Assembly: GCA_036172665.1 (NCBI GenBank)
Contig: CM069876.1
Span: 44,051,001 to 44,115,000, forward strand
Direction of reading: 5' to 3'
Length of the DNA stretch: 64,000 nucleotides
Origin: Prosopocoilus inquinatus
Lineage: Eukaryota; Arthropoda; Insecta; Coleoptera; Lucanidae
Under the pieces are notes generated by a model. It was not told the DNA's origin. It worked only from the letters and a program-made list of their open reading frames with translations, and ran no database searches. Below are positions 33,326-60,400 of the stretch, piece after piece; position 1 is the first letter of the stretch, and each line of letters opens with the position of its first letter. A program made the position numbers and the translations under genes.

Positions 33326-34003
33326 TCACGAGCAAGAACTACCCAAAAAATAAATTATTAAGACAAAAATTACTGAAAAAGGTCTGTTACTTTTTCTTTA
33401 ATTGTCGCTTCGTTAAACTTTCAATTTCACTGTAAACTTTGACAAGAGCTTCCTTTAACTACGCACTTAAAAGGTTTCTGCGTTCTCGCGACATCGTTAA
33501 AATTTGATGAAAATTGCAAATTAGAAATATGACAATTCAAATTTTGACTGACGCATAAAAATTACAGCGACAGCCCGAATTACCAACCCTACGTCAACCG
33601 AAATGTATCCGGGGAAATTTACTTTTTGACAACATAATTCAACAGGTGGTGGTTTTTTTAATTTTGAAATAGACAGTATGCATTCATTCAAATAAATAAT
33701 TGCATCGACTCTATTCAAACAAGAGGGTGGTTGAATTTACCAGATTAATTTAAGGAATTCTAGGGACACACTGTATCAGTGTTGCCAGACGATCAAAATT
33801 TAAATCACCAGATTGGCTGACAAAGAGTCACCAGTTACATCTGAAAATCGCCAGTTTATTTTTTTTTGCACTAATTTGTCGTTCATTAAAATTTTTGATG
33901 TTATTATATGGACGCTTTAAAATTGTTTTATTAAATTTCTCTGGGTTTGCATCTGTTGCACCAATTAAACACCCCCCCCCCCACACCCTCCGCAACGAAC
34001 TCG

Positions 34004-34760
34004 GGATTCCGTTTTAAAATCGCTCGTTTAAGTAATTCGTTTAAAAGGTGAAGGCAAAAATTTCTATTCTTTTTTTATAATAATAATGTGTGACGGCTTG
34101 CGCCAAGCCACCCGATTGTTATCATGGTTTAAGTTTTTCGACGTGACTTTGTTTTATCCAGTCTGGATACTGATGAAGATGACGTTGTTGACGTAATCCT
34201 GATCTCAATTCCAGACGTTTGTCTTAATATTTCCCAACGTTAAAGACAAATGAATTCCGTTTTAAAATCGCTCGTTTAAATAACTCGTTTAAATAGTGAA
34301 GGCAAAAGTTTCTATTTTTTTAAAATAATAGCAATGTGTGACCGCTTGCGCCAAGCCACCCGATTGTTATCATGGCTTAAGTTTTTCGACGTAACTTTGT
34401 TTTGTCTGTCAGTCTGGATGCTGATGAAGATGACGTTGTTGACGTAATACCGATCTAAATTCCAGATGATTGTCTTAACATTTTCCAACGTTAAAGACAA
34501 ATGAATTCCGTTTTAAAATCGCTCGTTTAAATAACTCGTTTAAATAGTGAAGGCAAAAGTTTCTATTTTTTTTTAAATAATAGCAATGTGTGACCGCTTG
34601 CGCCAAGCCACCCGATTGTTATCATGGTTTAAGTTTTCGACGTAACTTTGTTTTGTCTGTCAGTCTGGATGCTGATGAAGATGACGTTGTTGACGTAATA
34701 CCGATCTAAATTCCAGATGATTGTCTTAATATTTCCTAACGTTAAAAACAAATGAATTCA
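34004..34760 (+). repeat. ~250-bp tandem repeat, three units
   Basis: Units begin TTCCGTTTTAAAATCGCTCG near 34004, 34252 and 34502. Each contains GCTTGCGCCAAGCCACCCGA and CTGATGAAGATGACGTTG. Units 2 and 3 are nearly identical; unit 1 is more diverged. Confidence 0.85.
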
Positions 34761-34985
34761 ACCGAAGCATTGTTTAAAGAATTCCTAAACTAACTCAAAC
34801 GTTTGTTTCAGACTTAACAAAATTTACTTATTACAGCCAATCAAATTACTTGCATTATTATGTTTCTCGGTTATACAATTAGCCAACATGAGCATAAGCA
34901 GCAATTTATTACGATAAATAATAATACTAGTCATAAGAGTTCTGAGAGTACAGAAAGTATGTCCCTCCTATAATAATATAGGATA

Positions 34986-35018
34986 ATATATATATATATA
35001 TATATAATATATATTATA
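34986..35018. repeat. (TA)n microsatellite
   Basis: An alternating TA run with slight interruptions, immediately 5' of a MITE. Confidence 0.85.
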
Positions 35019-35030
35019 ATTAGGCGAATG

Positions 35031-35252
35031 TACGGTCGAAAGCAATGATCGATAGTAGACAATTACAGTTTTCTGTAATTTTTCTTTCTCAAAATGGTAT
35101 TATTTAAATGCGATTGATTTCATAGATCTTACAAAAGGTGTGAACTTGTCAAATCTGAAAGCTTAGAATTTTTTTAAGTGTCACCGGTGATATCGTGTTT
35201 GAAAAATTACAGGAAACTGTAATTGCAATGTACTTTTTTGCTTTCGATTGTA
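35031..35252. mobile_element. MITE, ACAGTTTCCTGTAAT family, copy 5
   Basis: Left end TACGGTCGAAAGCA, right end TGCTTTCGATTGTA, with inner ACAATTACAGTTTTCTGTAA and GAAAAATTACAGGAAACTG. This solitary copy defines the family's ends outside the tRNA array. Confidence 0.75.
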
Positions 35253-35704
35253 AAATGATGTCTGTGTTTAATTTTCCAATTCTAACACAACTAAAAAATA
35301 TATGAATTTGTACAGGAGCTTACAATTTACGAAGAAAAAGTGCGTTCTTGCAAATATTTTTAAAATGGCGGGAAAAACACTGACGGTTGACAGTGTTGAC
35401 AGACGCTCGACATTCGATATCGCAAAAAGACACGTCTCAACTTTTATCATTGAAACTTAAAATCATTTTAACGTTATAAATTTCTTCTTATTTATATTTT
35501 ATGAAAAAGCGCCAGATAATCCCGAGTTTTTTAAAGTCATCACCAGGTAATTAACGAATAATAAAAATCTCCAGATCTAGTGATAAATCACCACCTCTGA
35601 TTGGCAACGCTGGTTACACTTGGTTTGTTTTTCTAACCTACAATTTTCTTATTATGTGTGTTATTTGTTACGTTTTTTAATAATTGTTAAATAAAACGCC
35701 CATA

Positions 35705-50915
<15,211 letters not shown>

Positions 50916-50959
50916 TTCTGTTAATTATTATAAGGATAAATTGTACTTGTCAGTGCTTT

Positions 50960-50965
50960 AATAAA
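50960..50965 (+). terminator. Poly(A) signal of XPD
   Basis: AATAAA, 45 bases after the XPD stop codon and followed by a T/G-rich stretch. It implies a very short 3' UTR. Confidence 0.7.
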
Positions 50966-51162
50966 TGTTTCTCATAACAGAATTCCCGGTTTAATTTTGC
51001 ACAGAGAAGAGAATCATTGAGTTAAAACAAGCTGAAACGCGTCTAGTTTTACTCCGGTCGACGCCGTCCTGTCTACCCTTATTTTTTTTTCAAACAAGTT
51101 GAAGTGCGTCTAATTTTACTCCGGTTGACGCCATTCGGTCTGCCTTTGTTTTTTTTTTAATA

Positions 51163-51647
51163 CAGTAGAAGCCCGGTTATCCAAACTAATGTGAACTTAG
51201 GCCATTTCGGATAGCTGAAACTTCGGCTGAATCGAAGGTAGGTTATTTTACTTAAGTACGCACATACATACTAAATACATATATGTGTAATCTATTGAAA
51301 TAAATAGACAACACAAGTTTTTTTAGTACTATTTTTTTTTTTTTTGAAAAACGAATTAACAACTGTGGTTTATTGCAACAAGTTGCCGTATTTCTGGCAG
51401 CAATATCTCTAAATCAAGTCTGCACTTGTAATCTATTGAGTGCGCATCTGCACGATCGAAAGAAAAACAAGAGGTTTTATTTGTACTTTTAGGAAAGAAA
51501 TATGTTGTACACAAGTGCTATTTCGAATAATTGTGCGGCCAGTTGAAATCTGTTTCGGATAATACGGCGAAAATGATTTTCTTCGATGTCGTTTCGAATA
51601 ATCCGGCGTTACAGATAACCCGATTCCGGATAACCGGGCGTCTACTG
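51163..51647. mobile_element. pogo/Tigger-like non-autonomous element
   Basis: Terminal inverted repeats CAGTAGAAGCCCGGTTATCC and, from the right end, CAGTAGACGCCCGGTTATCC (19 of 20 identical), with TA on both sides. Internal TTTCGGATAGCTGAAACTTC and TTTCGGATAATACGGCG resemble TIR-derived repeats. No transposase frame. Confidence 0.82.
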
Positions 51648-51764
51648 TAAGTTGGAAGTGCATTTAATTTTACTCCGGTTGACGCCGTTCGGTCTGCCTG
51701 TATTTTTTAAAACAAGTTGAAATGCGTCTAATTTTACTCCGATTGACGCCGTTCGGTTTTCTTT

Positions 51765-52121
51765 TCTGTGGTGTTCGCCCAACGGGGTACTAAGTCATAG
51801 ACTTGTCAGGACCTCAGGGGCGGGAGTGTATTTTTGTGCGCGTAAAGTGTTCCATGGCTCTGTTACTTCCAAACCTCCTCGCCATTGAAGGGAAAGCAGT
51901 GTCTAATTGTATTCCCAACACTGAAGGGCACCTGAAGTGAGTAAACCACCCCAGAGAAATAACCTCCTCGCCGTTGAATTGTAGTGAAGTGTCGAATTGT
52001 ATCCCCAACACTGAAGGGTACCTGAAATGAGTAAACCACCCCAGAGAAATATCTCTAGCGCTTGCGAACCCACGACCTTACGATTAAAGGCCGGTCCCTT
52101 ACCACTGGACCGTTCAGGCGT
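51765..52121 (-). mobile_element. tRNA-derived SINE with internal duplication
   Basis: Minus-strand 5' part (52121 down to about 52058) resembles a tRNA: A-box-like TGGTAAGGGAC and B-box-like GGTTCGCAAGC, about 32 bases apart. The body contains a ~113-bp segment, starting TTTCTCTGGGGTGGTTTACT, twice in tandem, then a tail ending GGGCGAACACCAC. A tail fragment recurs at 23745-23816. Confidence 0.72.
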
Positions 52122-52335
52122 TTGCGTTTTACCTTCATATTTTAAAATAACTTGAAATGCGTTTAATTTTACTCCGGTTGGCGGCGTTCGGTCTGCCTTC
52201 ATTTTTTAAAATAACTTGAAATGCGTTTAATTTTACTCCTGTTGATGCCGTTCGGTCTGCCTTTATTTTTTTACAAAAGTTGAAATGCGTTTAATTTTAC
52301 TCCGGTTGACGCCGTTCGGTCTACCTTTATTTATT

Positions 52336-53806
52336 TTTTGTGCCGTCTCTTTACGATTCTTGTTCTTAAGTTCGATCACGGTTTGATGCTGTTTCTCATG
52401 ACCCCTGATCTACGTATTCCACTATTAGATCTCGTTTATTTCACGAGTCTAGCTGATTTGGTGTGTACTATTGCAGCTCTTTTTTTCGCCTGTTTGTTCT
52501 GTTCTCTTCTCGCGGATCCAGATGATCGACGATTATTATTCTGCAACTCAGCGTTCGGCTCTGTGTCAGTGTGTTATTTCACCGTGCGTTGGGGTGAATA
52601 CCTACGGCGCGTTTCGCCGATTCTACCGAATTGCTCCGACGACTAAGCCGCCTTCCCAGGGGCTGTGTCAGTCTGATTGATTTACAAACCAGGTAAGGTT
52701 TTTGTCGCCGTTTAACTTGATCCGTTGGCGTCTTACGCTTTTGTTCTCTTTCTTTATAGGCCTTCTTGTGGGATCAACTGCTTGATTGGCAAGTTTCTTG
52801 CGGGCCAAACTTTCGTGTGGGCCAAGTGTCTGATTGGCAAATTTACTACTTGGATGACCAACTTTATTACTGAACCCAGCTCTCTGTTGGAGGCCATTGT
52901 TCGTGGTTTGTCCATTTTTGCTATTGGACTTTCCCCCTCTTCCTCTCCTCCTTTCTTCGACCGTGGCGTTGTTTTTACTGCAGGGATTTTCGAGGCCAAA
53001 CTCGTCAGCTTGATTGTCGCTATCCGACGGACGCTGACGACCGGACCCGACGCTCACCGAAAGGTCGGATTTTTTGTTGTTTTTTTGACGTTTCTAACTG
53101 TTGGTGGTGCCTAACTGCGCTGTTAAGATTGTTAAAGTCTTTTGCGTGACCCTTAACATTCCTTGTTTGTAACGACGTTGCTTTCCCTTCAGGGATTGTT
53201 GTTTAACGTTTGCATTTTAAGTTAAGATTTAATTAAGAAGGGACAGATAACGGATGCGATTTTTGATTAACGGTCGTTTGGGTTTGTTTTACCCTTGGTT
53301 TAGATATTTGTTGAATTGTTCTACAGGCTTTTAGCCGCTGTCCTTCACTTTAACTTTTGCGTTGATTTAAGACGTTTTGAATTGTGGGTTGTAGATTTAA
53401 GACGTTTTGAATTATGGGTTGCAGATTTAAGACGTTTTGAAATGTGGGTTGTATTGTTTATTTTGTACTTCTTTTTTTTTGGTTTAATTCTGAATTCAAA
53501 GCCTAGTATACCTTGGATGTATGCGCGGTTTTCTTAATTTTTCCGCGGTCAACCAAAAGAATTGAGTGGCGCCCTTTGGATAAATTCGTGCAGGTTTCAG
53601 TTAATCCCGACCCGTCCCACTGCTAGCTGCCGGCGACACCGAAGTCATTCGTACTCGGTGCTTAACTTCTTTCTTCTTATCCACCAGATAGGTAGCAAAA
53701 TTGCATTTAATTTTTGGTAGATTAAGAGTAAATTGCCCGTGGAGTGGAAAAACCATCATCTTCTGCTTCTACTGCATTTGGATGATTGTTGAATTTGAAT
53801 TATTGA
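52336..53806. other. Intergenic stretch, no recognised gene
   Basis: Longer open frames on both strands (52338-53115) show no family signature and overlap each other, so I do not call them. A TTTAAGACGTTTTGAA-type 27-30 bp repeat occurs three times at 53365-53450. TGGCGCCC at 53568 could be a primer-binding-site relic of an LTR element, but nothing else supports that. Confidence 0.4.
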
Positions 53807-53934
53807 GGCCCAGTTTTACAATAACGGTTTAACTTTGAGCCGAAGCTTAAACCCTTCACAACGATTGTTGAAATAATCGTTGCTAAGGGTTTAAGCCTCA
53901 GCTCAAAATTGAGCCCCATTTGTAAAACTGGACC
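53807..53934. mobile_element. 128-bp palindromic MITE, GGCCCAGTTTTACA family, copy 2
   Basis: Same length and ends as 9977-10104. It contains CGAAGCTTAAACCCTTCACA and its partner CTAAGGGTTTAAGCC. It lies 0.5 kb upstream of the dynein gene. Confidence 0.78.
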
Positions 53935-54403
53935 TAAATGTTCTTTCTCTTTCTTGCCACCCATACCCTTCTCCAATGAGCTGGGCACACACTCCGAGCA
54001 ATTTTTTTAACAATCGCAACGGGCTGCAATCTTCCCATTCTTTCTAATCTTCTCTCTTCTTTCTTGTTTGGACTTTGGAAATCAAATTTCTTTTGACGTC
54101 CAAACTGAGATCTCATCCGTCGATCATCCCAAAAGCAATTTCTTCACTTCTTATCACATCACGCGCTCTCCTCCTTCGTTTGTTCACATTTCTTCATCGC
54201 GTTTTGCACGGAAGGCAGAAGAATTCGATTGAAACCGATTTCTCAAGAGTGCCTTTCCCCCCGTTGATGAGATTTTTTTGACGTCTCCCTGGACACCAAT
54301 AATAAACATCAAAAGCAGTAAACTGATATTTACAAAACCGATTACCCACCCCATAAAAGATATCATACGGAAAACTTAAAATTAGCGACCGACCGACCTA
54401 AGA

Positions 54404-57400
54404 ATGGCTGAAGATGTGAAAGATGCGAAAGATGCTCCGAAGGTGGAGGAGGCCAGAGACAGCAAGAGCGTCAACACCAAAGACAGCAAGAGCGTCAACA
54501 CCAAAGAAAGCGACCTCGCCATGCTCATGGACGTAACCAAACGCATCGCCAACATGGCGGAGAAGAGGAGCAAGAGCATTCAGATGGTTAACTACGGCGA
54601 AAGTCTTAAGGCCAAAATGGTAAGTATGAAGGCGAGAGGAGTTGGGTGGGTTGGGGGAAGAGTAGAGAAAAGAAATTCTGAGTTTTGCGTCGTTTTGTAG
54701 CTGAAGGCGAAGGAAGAGCGCCTGGAGAGGTCGACTCAAATCTCCCTGGTGCACAGGCACGTCATCGACATGGTGGCCTTGTATTTTAACATCGACTCGA
54801 ACGAGGTTATGGACGGCGTGCTGGACGAGTCGATTCACTTGTACTATCTGGACAAGCTCTTTGTTACGGATGGAAGGCACGCGGTCATCTTTTATTATCA
54901 AGACGGCGATCCACCAGATATTGGTAATAGGTGATGAATTTGCATCCCCAAAAGCTTTACTTGCTTGCTTTGCTTTTTGTAGAAAGCGGCAGGTACAACC
55001 CTCTTGCGAAGGGCACCGTCAAAAGAATCATCGTGTCAGATGGGGGGATGATTGACGTCTTGGAGAAGGCGGTCGTCGTCTACAGGACCAGCAACGAAAA
55101 ACCCATGGACTTGAAGAACGTGAACGAAGTGCGTTCTCTTACAATTTACTGCTCCAGAGCACTCCCATCTTATTTTAACCTGAACGGATGTGCTCTGGAG
55201 CAATGAATTGATGAAAACTCACAGATTTGATTGTGTTTCCTCGATGATTTCCAGGACGTCTTGTACATGCCTTTCGACATGCAAGATTACCCCAACGTGG
55301 TGGCCGTAGTTTACGATAAGATCTCGACTTTGCTCAAGCCCTTAATACTGCTGACGAAAGATTGGGGCGATTTGCTGAAGACAGAGGATGGAATTAGGAC
55401 CAAGGACAACTTCCTCGCCGACCTCGACGTCTTCATCCAATTTCTACACTGTAGGTCTTCTCGCCTTTTGCGATTTTCATTTTAAACTGCGCGAATCCTC
55501 AGCTACCACCATCGATCTCGAAGGGGCGATCAAATTCATTTACAACCAGAGCATCTACATGCAGAAATTATCGTCGATCGGGCTGATCAAGACCAGCGCG
55601 CAGGATTCCGAGTTCGTCACCAGCATACAGTCTTTCGTTAGGATCTGGGCTAAACAGATGGAACGGGTTTGGATGGGGGTTAATTAATCCTCGATTGCCC
55701 CTGGTCATTTCTGGCTTGTTTCAGGCTTTAACCCAGTTCCAACAACTGAGGAGGGAGAACGAATTCGCCGGCCCCACGGTCGAAATCGAGTACTGGCGAA
55801 GGCAACTGGCCAGGTTTACCAGCATCGTCGAGTTCATCAACTCCGATGTGTGCAAGGCCTACGTGCAGTGCTTAACTTTGGCCAAGTCCAAATTGATGAA
55901 AGTAAGACGTTACTTTTTTTTGTAGGTTAAGTATATGGAGGACGCTGTGCCGTATAGAGAAAACCGATCCGGGCTCGCGCCTTTAGTATACCAGTACGAA
56001 CGGACTTTGTCACGCATATGTTGCGTTCTCTGGTGCTCCTTATTTGTGCCATGTAAGAGAGGGGAGTGCGTGTCCGAAAATCGGCTCATTTTCTGGTCGC
56101 TCGCTACTCCTCCAGTTACTTAACCTCCATGCCTCAATCGTTCACAGACAGAATACTTGTCTTCGTCCAACCCTTTGATTATGTAGACTAACGTGGATAG
56201 CGCGTTGGCTTCGTGCACGTGTTCCAAAAAAAAAAAAGGGACAGAGACAGATATAGAAGTATTCCTGAGCACGTGCGAAATTTAACGCAATTTTCGCAGG
56301 TTTCGTGCTTAAAATTTTTTTTCGCAAGAAAAATACCTGAAATATATGCACGTACAGTCGTGAGAAATAAGTTTTGATCATCATTGATTGTCAAAAATTT
56401 GTACTTGACTTGTAAATTTTTAGAGTAGGCAGTATTCAAACAAGTAATGACGATACGTTTGTTCAGCGGAAGTTTTTTTCCAAAATCAAAGTTTTTTTAC
56501 AATACATTTCATTCCATAAAACAAAATAACAAAAGCACGCTGATGTATCTAGAACTAATTATGTGATAATTGTGTGTTCACCAGGGATACGATCTAGAGG
56601 TTTGCTAATTGCATTTCTAACATCATTTATTAAATAACAAGATTCGCGTATTAATTTTGAGTCCATCTGTTGTCTGAAAATTATTTCACTTGAAAAGCTA
56701 AAATCAAGTTGTGAAGGGATAGACGAAGGGAACGTGCGAAGCGCCGTCTCTTGCCCAAAAATTAAAACTATTCTTTTTCTGTACTTTCAACTGGCGTTAA
56801 CGTTCTCAGTAATAAATTAATAACAATAAAAATAAATAATGATCATTTTCTTTTCAAAATTAAAAGAGAAATTATTTTAATAGTTCATCGCCACGTACTC
56901 ATCAACAGCTTTGTCTTGTACCATTGTCTTAAAAAAAATGGCTTAATACAGGGTCTCCCAAGTTGAGTGGCCTATTAAAAGTTTTCGAAGGAAGGAAATA
57001 TACAAAAAATATGAAACTTAGCAGGCTGCCACGGCGGAAGGTGATCTTTCAGACTAAAATATTTTCACTTTTATGTCACTTCCGGTTATGCCGGAAGTCG
57101 CCGCTAACTTTCTTATTTTAAATGGAATGCTACATTTTTTATTGCAAATTCTGATTCTACGCATTAGTCTAAGTAAAAATTGTTAAGACTTCCCTATACT
57201 TAAATGTAACCGATTTTGAGATATCTGAAGATTTATCTAAAAAATTGTCTTGGTCAGCTTTCATTGAAGAGATTGTATTTATGACACTTTCAAATTTAGA
57301 AATTCAGGTGGCATGTCGTTTTGAAGTACTATCTTCAGGCTTTCAAATAGTGTCCTAATTGTCCCTGAAAAAATCACAGGCTGGTCATAAAATGGTGTCG

Positions 57401-60400
57401 AACCTCACTATATTTAACTGCCCAAAACTCAGTTTTCGTAAATGGAACACCCTGTATATTTTTACATCATGAGAGAGAGAATCAAATTCTACATCGATTA
57501 GTATTAGTATTCCCTATACTCATCTGCAGTAGTTTTCTTGTTATCAGCAGTTCTTTATTTTGTTGTTATTTTTTGTATATTTCCTTCCTCGAAAACTTTT
57601 AAGAGGCCACTCAACTTGGGAGACCCTGTATATTTAAAAATTGGGAGAATTAGTAGAATTACATAATCTCAGTGAGTTCTGAAAAGGTTTATCACACTTT
57701 TAACAAAACTTTTTTTAGGTCCTTGTGTGTAGGCAACCGTACAAGCGACTGCGATTGCCGGGTTGCCTATATCAAAGTTTCTTGCGTTTTCGAAAAACTT
57801 TAATTAATTTTTTTTAACGAATTGGCATGTTCTAAAATTAAGTGCTTGTAGCTTTTAAACGTGATTCAATAATTTTTCCCATTAAATACAGGTGTAAATT
57901 GAATTAGTAACCATTTTTTGTGCGTATTAGACAGGATTGCCGAAATTATTCCAGGCAACTTGTTGATAAAACGTAGCCAAAACGCGCCATTTTTTTAAGT
58001 CCACATACGACTTGTTAAGTTGCGTACAATATTTTTGTTAAAAACAATGTCAAATTTAGCCAAACTAAACTAACTAAACTAAACTAATAACTTAATGTAG
58101 AAGGAATAAGGCAAAACGAGACAAAAAATTAAAAAAATAATAACTAATAAAAGATTCGCCAATTCGGGATGCTAGGTATCAAAAACCGGAACGAATATAG
58201 AAAGAAAACCAAATGAAACCTCCAAAAAATCAGAAACAAAACAGAAATGAAAGAGATGGCCAGAAAACAAGGCATGAAGTGAACAAAAGATAAACGGAAG
58301 AATAAAGAAATAGTACCGTGTGCAAAACAAAAGAACACCAACTGAGGTGGACGCAAACAAATGAATAACAAACAAAGAAGAAGAAGTAAGAAGTCAATTC
58401 GATAAGAAAAGCAAAAGAGAAAAAAAAAACAGAAAAAGAGAAATGGAAAATAGAGCGCGCGGAGAAAAGAAAATAAGATAGAATAACTTTAACAACTCAG
58501 ACAAACGAGAACAAATGAATTTCCAGACGAAAAAGAAAGAAAAAAGGCTAGGGAAAAACAAAAAACAACTGTAAAAAAGCGTCAATAAAAAAATGTGAAA
58601 AATCAATTTGACAAAAATAAACAAAAGAAAAATACGAAAATAAAAAGCATAAAATGAATTTAAAAAAAAACACAAGAAAAGTACCACGACACTGAGATGG
58701 ACAAAAAAATGGAAATCGACAGGAGTTTCTGCAAATAAAAACAAAAACTCGTTTGAAACAAAAGAAAAAGTAGTCAATAAAATGTGGAAAATACGAAAAA
58801 CAGAAATAAAAAACCGAAAGAATAGTGGACAGATGAAAAAAATAGAAAGACCGAAAACTTTTGCAAGCTAAGAAACTGGTAGGAAACAAAAGGTTAAAAT
58901 AAACTAACAATAATAAAAAATAAACGAACTGTGAATAAAACAAAAGAAGATCGACAACAGCAATTTGTACGAAGTACGACGATTTCCCGGACGAATCAAA
59001 AAATCGCAGGAAATAAAAAAGAAAAAAGAGTATTGTGTAAAACAGAAAAAAATCACTAAAGAGAAATGAAAAAAATAGCAAGAAAATAGAAGGCGTGAAG
59101 TGAACAAAAAATAAAAACAAAAGAAGATGGACAACATCAAGCTGTACGAAGAACAACGATTTCCCGGACGAATTAAAAAATCGCTGGAATAACAAAGCAA
59201 AGTGTAAAAAAGTCATTAGTACGATAAAAAAAAACAAAAAAAAGAAATGAACAGCGCAATACATTGCGCAAAACAAAAGAAGACCGCAACTGGACGGACA
59301 CAAAACAAATGAAAAACGACGAATTACAAAAAAAATGTCAATAAAATGCGAAAAAATCAATTCAGCAAGAAAAGCAAAAGAGAAACACACAGTACGAAAG
59401 CATAATGAACAGAGAAAAACAAAGAAAGATTGACGTCCAGGAAGTACAAAAAAAAACAAATGAATTTCTAGAGGAAAAATCAAAAGGAAATGCTGAAAGA
59501 AAACAAAATGCAACTGTAAAAAAGCGTCAACGGTCAACAGAGTATGAGAAATGAATTTGATAAAAATAAATAAAAGAAAAATACGAAATCGTAAAATGAA
59601 GTACCACAATACTAATATGGACAAAAGAAGTAAAAATCTTTGGAAAGAAGAAAAATGCGAAAAATAGAAAAAAAAATGAATGAAGAGGAAAAAAATAATA
59701 AAAAATGATTCTCTGGCCGAAAATTTTTCTAAGTCGAGAAACTGGCAGGAAACGAAAGGCCAAAATAAAACAAACGAACCAGTTTAAAATCGGGCAAGTC
59801 GTTCGTATTGCGGTGGAGTTTCTCGAGCTACTCTTCTGCTGATGAGGCCCCAATTGGGGCCGAAATAGCGCTATACAGAGGATGTCACAGAAGTCACATT
59901 TTGATGTACAAATTACTACGTTTTCGCATATTTTGGACATGAGACTGTGACTTTAATTTTAAAGTCTCCTTTAGTTCGATTATGAAATCGGGCCTCAGAC
60001 TTTAAGGAAGCTTCAATTTAAAGTCACTTTAAGAATAGAGAAACAAATGTATTTTTTTAGGTTAAAGTAACTTTACATTTAAAGTCCTATTATGAAATCG
60101 ACTCTTAAAACAGAAAATAATAATAATTCGAGAAAATCACGGAGGTGGCCGACATCTAGGGGTAGTTTTGTGAAAGGTCCTGTAATAAGGAAAACATTAC
60201 GATGACATTTGGCTAACCTATAAAAATTGTCAAATTAAATTATTTTTGCGTGACGCTTCTAAAGGAATAAACGCTCTTACGTACGTCTGTAATGATAATG
60301 AAACTAACAAAAAAATCAGAGAAAAACATCGATGTACAAGTTATATTGAACAACATAAATGACAGCTCTTTGTTTTCCTTATTAAAAGCGCCATCTGTCA

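Larger units (their letters stand above)
51020..52335 (+). repeat. ~66-bp minisatellite, interrupted twice
   Basis: Units contain TTGAAATGCGTTTAATTTTA, CTCCGGTTGACGCCGTTCGG and TCTGCCTTTATTTTTT. Copies start near 51028, 51097, 51652, 51716, 52148, 52214 and 52277. The gaps are explained by the pogo-like element at 51163-51647 and the SINE at 51765-52121. Confidence 0.85.

Noticed and set aside
34171..34190. CTGATGA segments in the 250-bp tandem repeat as further hammerheads
   Set aside because: No GAAA after a closable stem II and no matching stem I or III.
52338..53114. Overlapping 100-130 residue frames on both strands as a gene
   Set aside because: No family signature, no splice structure, and mutually overlapping frames on opposite strands.
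55935..56123. Possible extra dynein exon (MEDAVPYREN...)
   Set aside because: Dynein similarity passes without a gap from the exon ending 55901 to the exon at 60407, and phases already agree.
58548..59624. 358-residue open frame on the minus strand
   Set aside because: Composition is almost wholly Phe/Leu/Ser/Val from a polypyrimidine strand; no domain, and it lies in an internally repeated tract.
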